Origin: DASWKG01 sp036396755
GTDB lineage: Bacteria; Actinomycetota; UBA4738; CALAEC01
Assembly: GCA_036396755.1 (NCBI GenBank)
Contig: DASWKG010000033.1
Span: forward strand, 1-5,585
Direction of reading: 5' to 3'
DNA length: 5,585 bases
The position numbers and the translations under genes were made by a program. A model generated the notes under the pieces. The model saw only the letters and a program-made list of their open reading frames with translations. It was not told the origin of the DNA and searched no databases. This document shows positions 1-5,585 of the stretch, one piece after another (within the stretch, counting starts at the first letter, position 1; every line of letters starts with the position of its first letter).

Positions 1-26
1 GGCAGCTCCCGGCGCGGAGCGACGAT

Positions 27-118
27 GGTCGGGTCCCACGCGACGCCAACCTGCGAACCCGGTCAGGTCCGGAAGGAAGCAGCCGTAAGCGGGCCAGGGC
101 GGGTGCCGTGGGGTCGCC
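27..118 (+). ncRNA. ffs: Bacterial small signal recognition particle RNA (4.5S-type)
   Basis: SRP RNA binds the Ffh GTPase and targets nascent membrane and secreted proteins to the FtsY receptor. The diagnostic domain IV hairpin is present: GGTCAGG at 61-67, a GGAA tetraloop at 71-74 closed by TCC/GGA (68-70 with 75-77), and the return strand AGCAGCC at 78-84, nearly identical to E. coli 4.5S RNA. Flanking pairing supports the long rod: CCTGC (50-54) with GCGGG (89-93), GCC (45-47) with GGC (98-100), and CCCACG (35-40) with CGTGGG (107-112). There is no Alu domain, so this is the short form. The ends are estimated from where pairing fades and could be off by 5-10 bases. The gene lies upstream of dnaX, a common bacterial neighbourhood. 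Its promoter is probably outside the window, because only 26 bases precede it. Confidence 0.93.
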
Positions 119-238
119 TGGCCGGAGCCACCGGCCGGTGACGCGCTCGGGTCCGCCCGGGTCAACGGCGGGTGCACGGTCACCTATGATTCCCGCGCGT
201 CCTTCCCCACGGCGGGACGGATCGAACGAGGGGAGCAC
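119..238 (+). promoter_or_regulatory. ffs-dnaX intergenic region with possible -10 box and RBS
   Basis: This 120-base gap holds a possible sigma-A type -10 hexamer TATGAT at 185-190, one mismatch from TATAAT. The 18-bp spacer leads back to a poor -35 candidate, GTCAAC at 161-166. A transcript starting near 197 would have a leader of about 40 nt. A purine-rich ribosome binding site, GAGGGGAG, lies at 228-235 just before the GTG start at 239. I see no strong terminator for ffs here and no other gene. The -10 call rests on one hexamer only, so confidence is modest. Confidence 0.4.
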
Positions 239-1981
239 GTGGCCGACGAGAAGCAATACCAGTCCCTCTACCGGAAGTACCGTCCCCAGGGTCCCCAGGA
301 GGTCCTCGGCCAGGAGCACGTGATCCGGGCATTGATGGGCGCGGTCCGCGAGGGCCGCCTGGCCCACGCCTTTCTGTTCACCGGCCCCCGGGGGACCGGC
401 AAGACCTCCACGGCCCGGATCCTGGCCAAGATGGTGAACTGCGCGAACGGCCCCACGCCCGAGCCATGCGGCGTGTGCGAGCAGTGCGTGGCGGTCCGCG
501 AAGGCCAGCATCTCGACGTGGTCGAGATCGACGCGGCGTCGCACGGGGGAGTCGACGACGCCCGGGACCTCCGGGAGAAGGCGCCGACGGCGCCGGTTCA
601 GGGCCGCGAGAAGGTCTACATCATCGACGAGGCGCAGCGCCTGTCCCGCGAGGCGTTCGACGCGCTGCTCAAGGTGTTCGAGGAGCCACCCCTCGGCGTG
701 CGGTTCGTCCTGGCCACCACCGAGCCGCACAAGATGCCGGCCACCATCATCGGCCGTTGCCAGCGGTTCGACTTCCGGCGGGTGCCGCCGGAGACGGTGG
801 CCGAGCACCTGGAGCGGGTGGCCAAGGACGAGGGCTTGACCCTCACGCCGGAAGCGGCCCACGCCATCTCCCGTCACACCGAGGGGTCGGTCCGCGACGC
901 GCTGTCGCTGCTCGACCAGGCTTCCGTCCTCGGGGCGGGCGAGATCGGGGAGGACGTGGTGGCCTCCCTGATCGGCGCACCGAGGGCGGAGGTGCACCAC
1001 GCGCTGGCCGACGCCGTCTCGGTGGGGGATGCGAAGGCCGTGTTCGAGATCGTGAACCGACTCGTGCAGGAGGGGCAGGATCTCCGACACGTGACCACAC
1101 AGACCCTCACCCACTTCCGGAATCTCTTGCTCGCCAAGACCGCGCCCGGGCAAGGTGACCTGCTCGACGTCACCGAGGACGAGGCCGACCGGCTCCTGGC
1201 TCAGGCCGCGAAGTTCTCGCCGGCCGAGCTGGCCCGTGTGCTCTCGCTGCTGCTCGCGGCGCAGACCGACATGCGGTGGACGACCTCGCCGAGGCTGACG
1301 CTGGAGCTCGCGCTGGTCCGGGCCACGATCCCCGAGACCGACGCCCAGCCCCACGCGCTGATCTCGCGGGTCGAGCGGCTCGAACGGATCGCCGGCATCA
1401 CCCCCGGGCCGGCTTCCTCGGGGACGGAAGCAGCCACTCGGACTCGCTCGACTCTTCCCGTAGCTCTGCCCTCCGTGGTGGCACCGGATGTGGCCGCATC
1501 ATCGGGCGCCCCCTTGGTCGCCGCCCGGAAGTCCCGCTCGAAGAAAGCCATCCGAGAGGCAGAAGGCCAGGCCGCGCCGGAGGTGTCCGGCGTTCCGGTG
1601 CTCGGCGCCGGAACGTCCGCCATCGACGTCTCCGCCATCCGGGGCTCGTGGGGAGCGCTCGTCCAGCACCTGCGCTCGAGCGGCAGGGCGGTGCTGCCCT
1701 CGTTCCTGGAAGTCGCGACGCCGGCGGCGTTCGACGGAGAGACCTTGGAGCTGGTCTTCCCACCGGACCGCACGTTCGGGGTGGCCAAGGTGGAGGAGCG
1801 GGAGCAGGAGCTGCGGGCCGCGCTCCAAGACCTGTTCGGCATCGCGCCGCGCATCCGGTGCGTGGTGCGAGAGGCCGTCGCCGGCGCCGTCGACGACGAC
1901 CCCCCGCTCCCCGAGGAGGAGGCGCTGGCGCGCCTGCGGGCCGAGCTCGGCGCCGAGCCCACCACCGAGGGCGGTTCGTAG
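239..1981 (+). CDS. dnaX: DNA polymerase III subunit gamma/tau
   Basis: This is the clamp-loader ATPase that helps load the beta sliding clamp and organises the replisome. The 580-residue product has a complete AAA+ module: Walker A GPRGTGKTS at 49-57, a four-Cys zinc site (C68, C77, C80, C83), Walker B VYIIDE at 126-131, sensor 1 in ATTEPHK at 159-165, an arginine finger R173 in GRCQRF (usually SRC), and sensor 2 SVRDALSLLDQ at 217-227. A collar domain follows to about 380. Next come a low-complexity Ala/Ser/Pro linker at about 385-460 and a C-terminal tau-like domain at about 461-550. The GTG start is supported by GAGGGGAG at 228-235 and by the conserved YRKYRPQ beginning at residue 11. The N-terminal motif reads RPQGPQEVLGQ, where most homologs have Phe at the second residue of the GPQ triplet. 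No A-rich slippery heptamer was found, so a frameshifted short gamma form is not supported. The gene is probably cotranscribed with the adjoining recR. Confidence 0.97.
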   Translation: MADEKQYQSLYRKYRPQGPQEVLGQEHVIRALMGAVREGRLAHAFLFTGPRGTGKTSTARILAKMVNCANGPTPEPCGVCEQCVAVREGQHLDVVEIDAASHGGVDDARDLREKAPTAPVQGREKVYIIDEAQRLSREAFDALLKVFEEPPLGVRFVLATTEPHKMPATIIGRCQRFDFRRVPPETVAEHLERVAKDEGLTLTPEAAHAISRHTEGSVRDALSLLDQASVLGAGEIGEDVVASLIGAPRAEVHHALADAVSVGDAKAVFEIVNRLVQEGQDLRHVTTQTLTHFRNLLLAKTAPGQGDLLDVTEDEADRLLAQAAKFSPAELARVLSLLLAAQTDMRWTTSPRLTLELALVRATIPETDAQPHALISRVERLERIAGITPGPASSGTEAATRTRSTLPVALPSVVAPDVAASSGAPLVAARKSRSKKAIREAEGQAAPEVSGVPVLGAGTSAIDVSAIRGSWGALVQHLRSSGRAVLPSFLEVATPAAFDGETLELVFPPDRTFGVAKVEEREQELRAALQDLFGIAPRIRCVVREAVAGAVDDDPPLPEEEALARLRAELGAEPTTEGGS

Positions 1982-2575
1982 GTGTACGAGGGTCCCATCC
2001 AGGACCTGATCGACGAGCTCTCCCGCCTGCCCGGGATCGGGCCCAAGTCGGCCCAGCGCCTTGCGTTCTACCTGGTGAAGGCCCCTGCCGACGAGGCGAA
2101 GCGCCTGGCCGAGGCCATATCGAACGCGAAGGAGCGCATCTTCTTCTGCAAGGAGTGCGGCAACGTCGCCGAGGGCGACCTGTGTCGGATCTGCCGCGAC
2201 CAGGGTCGCGACCGCACGGTCCTGTGCGTGGTGGAGGAGCCGAAGGACGCGGCCACCGTCGAGAAGGCCGGGGTCATCAAGGGCCGGTACCACGTGCTGG
2301 GCGGCGCCATCTCGCCGCTCGACGGCATCGGCCCCGAGGACCTCCACGTCCAGGAGTTGCTGGAGCGGGTGGAGCGCGACCACGTCATCGAGGTCATCAT
2401 CGCCACGAACCCGAACCTCGAGGGCAACGCCACCGCGATGTACGTCGCCGCGCTGCTGAAGCCGCTCGGAGTGAAGGTCACCCGCCTGGCGAGCGGCCTC
2501 CCGGTGGGCGGCGACCTCGAGTACGCCGACGAGGTGACGCTGTCGCAGGCCCTAGAGGGCCGCCGCGAGATGTGA
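1982..2575 (+). CDS. recR: Recombination mediator protein RecR
   Basis: RecR acts with RecO (and RecF) to load RecA on SSB-coated gaps during recombinational repair. The 197-residue length is typical (E. coli about 201). In order there is an N-terminal helix-hairpin-helix with LPGIGPKSAQR at 16-26, a C4 zinc finger (C56, C59, C68, C71), a Toprim domain from about 79 with acidic residues E85/E86 and the conserved GGAISPLDGIGPEDL at 107-121, the ATNPNLEGNATA segment at about 141-152, and the C-terminal RLASGLPVGGDLEYAD motif. The GTG start directly follows the TAG stop of dnaX with no gap. A purine-rich GAGGGCGG inside the dnaX end (1967-1974) can serve as ribosome binding site, which suggests translational coupling. 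A ybaB/ebfC gene often separates dnaX and recR; it is absent here. The 3' end faces the DUF4349 gene with a 6-bp gap. Confidence 0.97.
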   Translation: MYEGPIQDLIDELSRLPGIGPKSAQRLAFYLVKAPADEAKRLAEAISNAKERIFFCKECGNVAEGDLCRICRDQGRDRTVLCVVEEPKDAATVEKAGVIKGRYHVLGGAISPLDGIGPEDLHVQELLERVERDHVIEVIIATNPNLEGNATAMYVAALLKPLGVKVTRLASGLPVGGDLEYADEVTLSQALEGRREM

Positions 2576-2593
2576 TGTAGCTCAGGCCTCGCG
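2548..2593. terminator. Possible bidirectional hairpin region between convergent genes
   Basis: Two inverted repeats overlap the convergent stop codons. The first is GGCCC (2548-2552), a TAGA loop, then GGGCC (2557-2561), a perfect 5-bp GC stem within the last recR codons. The second is CGCGAG (2564-2569) with CTCGCG (2588-2593), an 18-base loop that contains both stop codons. Neither is followed by a T-run, so a classical intrinsic terminator is not shown. With only 6 bp between the two stop codons, any termination signal must lie inside coding sequence. The role is inferred from position only. Confidence 0.25.
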
Positions 2594-3625
2594 ATGCCGG
2601 CGAACCCGAAGGACGACGAACCACACGAGGGCCGCGAGCAGCGCGACCGGGATCAGGTAGCCGAGCCCGATCACGACGCCGGCGATCACCCCAACGAAGC
2701 CGGCGAACGACCGCTCGAACGCGTTCGGGATGCTCGGCGTCTCGACCTCCGTCACGGCCTCGACGCCCTCCTCGCGGAGGTGGACCCGGATCGTCGCGAG
2801 CGAGGTCCGGTCGTCGAGCAGTCGAAGGTGGCCCTGAAGCTCCTCGATGCGGAGCTGCGTCTCGTCGAGCGCGTTCTGCACCCGGATCGTCTGCTCGATG
2901 CTCGCCGCGCGGTCCATCAGGCGGAGGAGGACCTCGCGGCGCGACTTCGCGATCCGCAGACGGGCACGCAGGTCGACGTACTCGGCGGTGACGTCCCTGC
3001 CTTGGATCGTCTGCACCTCGATGTCGCCGAGCTCGCGAAGGTCGCGGAGCGCAGGGTCGAACCTCGCCGCCGGCACGCGCATCGTGACGTTGCCCGCCCG
3101 CTCGCGCGTAGTGGACGTCGCGACGAACCCGTCGTGAGCCGACGCGACGTCGACGACCTGCGCGAAGCGCTGGTCGAATGAGTCGGGCGGGATCACAAGG
3201 CCGAGCTCGGCGATGCGGATCACGCGCGAGAGCTCGCTCGGGATGGCGGACGAGACGCCGGGGAGCTCGGCCGCCTGCTCGTCGAGCAGGGGCGAGTAGC
3301 CCGCGCTGAAGAGGTTCCGCTGGATTTCGTCGGCGGGCGCGGGTCCTGCCGTGGGCGCGCGGAGGCCGGCAGGCGTGCCAGCTTCACCCGTCGTCGCGTC
3401 GTAGGAAGCAGCCCTTCTCTCACCCGACCGGTCCTGCCGGATCACGAACCATCCGATCGTGCCGGCCGCGACGAGCGTCACAACCGACGCCACGGCGACG
3501 AGCGAGCGCATCGATAACCGGTCGCGGACCCCGGGCGTCCGTCGGCCGCGACGGCGGCGCTCGCGCACTCCAGCCTCGACGAGGTCATCCCGCACCTGCC
3601 CCAGGTATCCGATCGACGCGTCCAT
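2582..3625 (-). CDS. DUF4349 domain-containing membrane protein, putative sigma-factor partner
   Basis: The product is a 347-residue membrane protein. It has a short Arg-rich cytoplasmic N-terminus (1-40, with RERRRRGRR at 21-29), a first TM helix at about 41-62, a Pro/Ala/Gly-rich linker, and a DUF4349 domain at about 133-285. Recognisable there are an early beta segment (RVIRIAELGLVI), GNVTMRVPAARFD at 178-190 and VTAEYVDLRARL at 212-223, followed by a predicted coiled coil at about 216-272. A C-terminal TM helix spans about 312-339, with a basic tail. The inferred topology is both ends inside and DUF4349 outside. The start is ATG at 3625, preceded by GGGGAGG (3631-3637) at 5-nt spacing. 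A longer reading up to 3991 only runs through the sigma gene in another frame. It lies 2 bp after the sigma gene, so it is probably cotranscribed. That position suggests a membrane regulator, perhaps an anti-sigma factor, but there is no HxxxCxxC zinc-finger motif and no Cys at all. The biochemical function of DUF4349 is unknown. Confidence 0.9.
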   Translation of the reverse strand: MDASIGYLGQVRDDLVEAGVRERRRRGRRTPGVRDRLSMRSLVAVASVVTLVAAGTIGWFVIRQDRSGERRAASYDATTGEAGTPAGLRAPTAGPAPADEIQRNLFSAGYSPLLDEQAAELPGVSSAIPSELSRVIRIAELGLVIPPDSFDQRFAQVVDVASAHDGFVATSTTRERAGNVTMRVPAARFDPALRDLRELGDIEVQTIQGRDVTAEYVDLRARLRIAKSRREVLLRLMDRAASIEQTIRVQNALDETQLRIEELQGHLRLLDDRTSLATIRVHLREEGVEAVTEVETPSIPNAFERSFAGFVGVIAGVVIGLGYLIPVALLAALVWFVVLRVRRHREA

Positions 3626-3627
3626 CC

Positions 3628-4209
3628 CTACCTCCCCGGCTCGATGTCCAGGCTCGGCGCTTCGAGATGACTGGCGAGCCGTCTCAGCCCTCGGCTCACG
3701 CGCGCACGAGCCGTGTCCTCCGTGCATCGCAGGGTCTCGGCGACCTCGCGGTACGTCCGGCCCTCGATGACTCGGAGCGTGAGCGCCTCCCGCTGTTCCT
3801 CGGACAGCAGCGAGAACGCGCGGCCGATCGCCCGCCCCACCTGTTCGAAGTCGATCAATTCCTCGATCCGTTCGTAGTCCTCGGCGGAGACCTCGCGCTC
3901 CGGCATCCCGAGCCGGCGGCGAGCCCGGGAGTCCACCGCCCCCCTCCGGAAGAACCGACCGAGCTGGTGCCGCCCGATCCCGTACAGCCACCCCGCCGCG
4001 CCGAGGCCGCGATCCCGGAACCTGCGGCGCGATGCGAACGCCTGCGCGAACGTCTCCGCCGTGAGCTCGGCCGCGGCCTCGGGGTCGAGCGTCCGCCGCG
4101 CGAAGTAGCCGAGGAGCGACCCGGCATGCCGCTCAAACAGCACGCCGAACGCCTCCGGCTCGTCCGTTGACAGGACGATCAGCTCGACGTCCTCGAGGTC
4201 CTCGTACAT
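3628..4209 (-). CDS. ECF-type RNA polymerase sigma factor (sigma-70 family)
   Basis: This protein directs RNA polymerase to a dedicated set of promoters, typically for envelope or stress responses. The 193-residue product has sigma region 2 at about 20-90 (AFGVLFERHAG, then AELTAETFAQAF and the region 2.3-2.4 stretch GWLYGIGRHQL at 73-83). A short linker follows, then sigma region 4 at about 128-180, with LSEEQREALTLRVIEG and the helix-turn-helix YREVAETLRCTEDTARARVSRG. There are no regions 1 or 3, as expected for the ECF group. I chose ATG at 4209 because GGAG sits 5 nt upstream. The ATG at 4233, which adds 8 residues, lacks a spaced ribosome binding site and overlaps the predicted transcript start. 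The gene heads a two-gene operon with the downstream DUF4349 membrane protein. Its target promoters cannot be read from this window. Confidence 0.93.
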   Translation of the reverse strand: MYEDLEDVELIVLSTDEPEAFGVLFERHAGSLLGYFARRTLDPEAAAELTAETFAQAFASRRRFRDRGLGAAGWLYGIGRHQLGRFFRRGAVDSRARRRLGMPEREVSAEDYERIEELIDFEQVGRAIGRAFSLLSEEQREALTLRVIEGRTYREVAETLRCTEDTARARVSRGLRRLASHLEAPSLDIEPGR

Positions 4210-4237
4210 ATCCGCTCCGCGTCGCGGTTCCATCGAG

Positions 4238-4266
4238 ACTATGCCGCTTCCCTCACTGTCTGTGAC
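4238..4266 (-). promoter_or_regulatory. Candidate promoter of the sigma/DUF4349 operon
   Basis: On the minus strand, GTCACA (4266-4261) and CATAGT (4243-4238) are separated by exactly 17 bp, each matching four of six bases of the housekeeping -35/-10 consensus. Transcription would begin near 4231, inside the ATG at 4233, which favours the downstream start at 4209. I see no clear ECF-type pair (GGAAC with CGTC at about 16 bp), so autoregulation is not supported by sequence alone. Confidence 0.35.
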
Positions 4267-4281
4267 GCTCGGGGACGTTGG

Positions 4282-4287
4282 TAGGCT
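4282..4287 (+). promoter_or_regulatory. Candidate -10 box of the peptidase gene, near-leaderless start
   Basis: TAGGCT fits the TANNNT -10 form common in actinobacteria and lies 9 bases before the ATG at 4297. Transcription would start within about 0-5 bases of the start codon, giving a leaderless or nearly leaderless mRNA. This fits the absence of a well-placed ribosome binding site. No convincing -35 element is seen at 16-18 bp. Confidence 0.45.
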
Positions 4288-4296
4288 CCCGACCCG

Positions 4297-5585
4297 ATGA
4301 CCACAGTCGACCCGCTCGACGACTACCCGCGGCAGGCTGCCCGGACCCGGAACTTCTCACTGGGCGTTCCCCGGAGCTTCATCGTGGCGCCGGATGGCTC
4401 GCGGGTCGTGTTCCTGCGCACGCGGGCGGGCGACGACCCCGTCAGCTGCCTGTGGGTCCTCGACGTCGGAACCGGGGCCGAGCGGCTGGTCTTCGATCCC
4501 CGGTCGCACGCGTACGAGGAGGACGGGTCCGCGCTCTCCCCCGCCGAACGGACCCGCCGGGAACGGGTCCGGGAGCAGGCGGGGGGCGTCGTCGCCTACG
4601 CCACCGACCGGGAGGTCCGCCGAGCGGTGTTCGGCCTCGGTGGCCGGCTGTTCCTGGCGAACCTGGCGGACGGCGAGGTCCGGGAGCTGCATCCTCCACC
4701 GGTGGACGATCCGCGGCTCGACCCCACGGGGACGCGGGTGGCGTATGTGATCGGGGGCTGCCTTCACGTAATGGAGATCGACGGCGTGAACCGGGTGCTT
4801 GCCGCCGACGACGAGCCCGACGTGAGCTGGGGGCTCCCCGAGTTCGTGGCCGCCGAGGAGATGGGCCGGCACCGCGGGCACTGGTGGTCTCCGGAGGGGA
4901 CGCACATCGCGGCGGCCAGGGTGGACGAGCGGCCGGTGGGGGTGTGGCACATCGGCGACCCCACGGACCCGGCGGCCGAGCCCCGCGCCGTGCGTTACCC
5001 CGCGGCCGGCACCGAAAACGCTGCCGTCACCCTTTCGGTGTTCGACGTGGCGACCGGGGATCGCATGGACATCGAGTGGGACTGGGCCGCCTTCCCCTAC
5101 CTGGCCCGGGTGGACTGGAGTGAAAGCGCTCCCCTCACCCTGCTCGTGCAGTCGCGGGACCAGCAAGTCGCTCGCGTGCTGGAGGCCGACCACCAGAGTG
5201 GCAAGACAGCCGTGGTCCGCGAGGTTGCCGACCCGGCGTGGGTGGATCTTCCCCCGGACTCGCCGACCCGCCTCTCCGACGGCAGGCTGGTGCATGTCGT
5301 GACCGCCGACGGCGCCGGGCGTGTGCTGATCGGGGACGAGCTCGCCACCCCGCCGGGACTCCACGTCCGACAGGTCCTGGGCACCCGGGACGACGTGGTG
5401 TTCACGGCGTCGGAGGAACCGACCGAGGTCCACGTTTGGCGAGGGGCGCCGGGGCAGCCGCCGGAGCGGCTCACCGATCAGCCCGGCGTGCACGCCGCGG
5501 CGGTGGGAGGCGACGTCCTCGTCGTGACCTCGACCACTGAGGAGGACGTGCTTCCTCGAACCGAGGTCCGGCGCGGCGGTCGGCC
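4297..5585 (+). CDS. DPP-IV-like S9 family prolyl peptidase, N-terminal part (partial at window end)
   Basis: The frame stays open from ATG 4297 to the window edge, giving 429 residues of a protein that in this family is usually about 650-750 long. The visible part is the DPP-IV N-terminal beta-propeller, which gates access to the active site. Blade-like repeats are visible, such as FIVAPDGSRVVFLR near the start and RLDPTGTRVAYV at about 139-150. The key motif is EFVAAEEMGRHRG followed by WWSPEG, with Glu187-Glu188 matching the paired glutamates that bind the substrate's free N-terminus in DPP-IV enzymes. This points to a dipeptidyl-peptidase rather than an endopeptidase. The catalytic Ser/Asp/His domain is outside the window, so activity is unproven. 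There is no signal peptide, so the protein is probably cytoplasmic. An in-frame TAG at 4282-4284 rules out any upstream start. The gene is divergent from the sigma operon. Confidence 0.9.
   Translation, partial: MTTVDPLDDYPRQAARTRNFSLGVPRSFIVAPDGSRVVFLRTRAGDDPVSCLWVLDVGTGAERLVFDPRSHAYEEDGSALSPAERTRRERVREQAGGVVAYATDREVRRAVFGLGGRLFLANLADGEVRELHPPPVDDPRLDPTGTRVAYVIGGCLHVMEIDGVNRVLAADDEPDVSWGLPEFVAAEEMGRHRGHWWSPEGTHIAAARVDERPVGVWHIGDPTDPAAEPRAVRYPAAGTENAAVTLSVFDVATGDRMDIEWDWAAFPYLARVDWSESAPLTLLVQSRDQQVARVLEADHQSGKTAVVREVADPAWVDLPPDSPTRLSDGRLVHVVTADGAGRVLIGDELATPPGLHVRQVLGTRDDVVFTASEEPTEVHVWRGAPGQPPERLTDQPGVHAAAVGGDVLVVTSTTEEDVLPRTEVRRGGR

Noticed and set aside
1..26. Possible end of a tRNA gene upstream of ffs
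   Set aside because: No T-arm sequence (GTTCGAATC type) or CCA end is visible in these 26 bases.
108..323. 71-residue open frame spanning the SRP RNA end and the dnaX start
   Set aside because: It overlaps a structural RNA and the 5' end of dnaX, and is Ser/Arg/Pro-rich without any domain.
1541..1547. AAGAAAG as a possible programmed frameshift site for a short DnaX gamma form
   Set aside because: It does not fit the X XXY YYZ slippery pattern in the reading frame. The alternate frames remain open for a long way rather than stopping soon after.
1499..2383. 294-residue antisense open frame across dnaX and recR
   Set aside because: No domain is recognised, and its composition mirrors the codon bias of the opposite genes. 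It is a shadow frame.
1276..2580. Long plus-strand open frame overlapping dnaX and recR
   Set aside because: It is rich in Arg, Gly, Ala and Pro with no recognisable domain. It is an alternate frame through two clear genes, as expected in GC-rich DNA.
3626..3991. N-terminal extension of the DUF4349 reading frame to 469 residues
   Set aside because: The extra 122 residues are low-complexity Arg/Gly/Ala/Pro sequence produced by reading the sigma factor gene in another frame. The ATG at 3625 has a strong ribosome binding site and begins a sensible membrane protein.
4278..5123. Plus-strand open frame of 281 residues overlapping the peptidase start
   Set aside because: It is out of frame with the DPP-IV protein and consists of Arg/Gly/Pro-rich sequence. 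The true frame runs from 4297 through the window end.
4357..5493. 378-residue antisense open frame opposite the peptidase gene
   Set aside because: The plus strand encodes a clear DPP-IV propeller here. The antisense product has no family features.

Overview
This GC-rich window (roughly 70% G+C by eye) reads as chromosomal DNA from a high-GC bacterium, most likely an actinomycetote from a little-cultured lineage. The reasons are a short 4.5S-type SRP RNA directly ahead of dnaX, GTG starts, strong G/C third-position preference, an ECF sigma/DUF4349 pair, and a DPP-IV-like S9 peptidase with a TAGGCT-type -10 box close to its ATG. The lineage is an inference from gene content and style; no rRNA or other marker is present to fix it.

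Layout: (1) about 27-118, + strand, a bacterial small SRP RNA (ffs). (2) 119-238, a short intergenic stretch with a possible -10 box and a ribosome binding site. (3) 239-1981, + strand, dnaX, the clamp-loader tau/gamma subunit of DNA polymerase III. (4) 1982-2575, + strand, recR, whose GTG abuts the dnaX stop codon. The ybaB/ebfC gene that often lies between these two is absent. (5) 2582-3625, - strand, a membrane-anchored DUF4349 protein convergent with recR across only 6 bp. (6) 3628-4209, - strand, an ECF-type RNA polymerase sigma factor, upstream of the DUF4349 gene and 2 bp from it, forming a two-gene operon. (7) About 4210-4296, a compact divergent promoter region. (8) 4297 to the window end, + strand, the N-terminal part of a DPP-IV-type prolyl peptidase; its catalytic domain lies beyond the window.

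Functionally the left half is a housekeeping block: SRP RNA for membrane-protein targeting, a replication clamp loader and a recombinational repair factor. The right half holds a probable cell-surface signalling unit, in which an ECF sigma factor is paired with a two-TM DUF4349 protein that may be its membrane regulator, and a peptidase gene transcribed divergently from it. I saw no mobile elements, CRISPR arrays or tRNA genes. The most notable points are the DUF4349 protein in the usual anti-sigma position without a visible zinc-finger anti-sigma domain, the missing ybaB, and an odd 9-bp tandem repeat in the conserved N-terminus of DnaX. I found no convincing new biological system.
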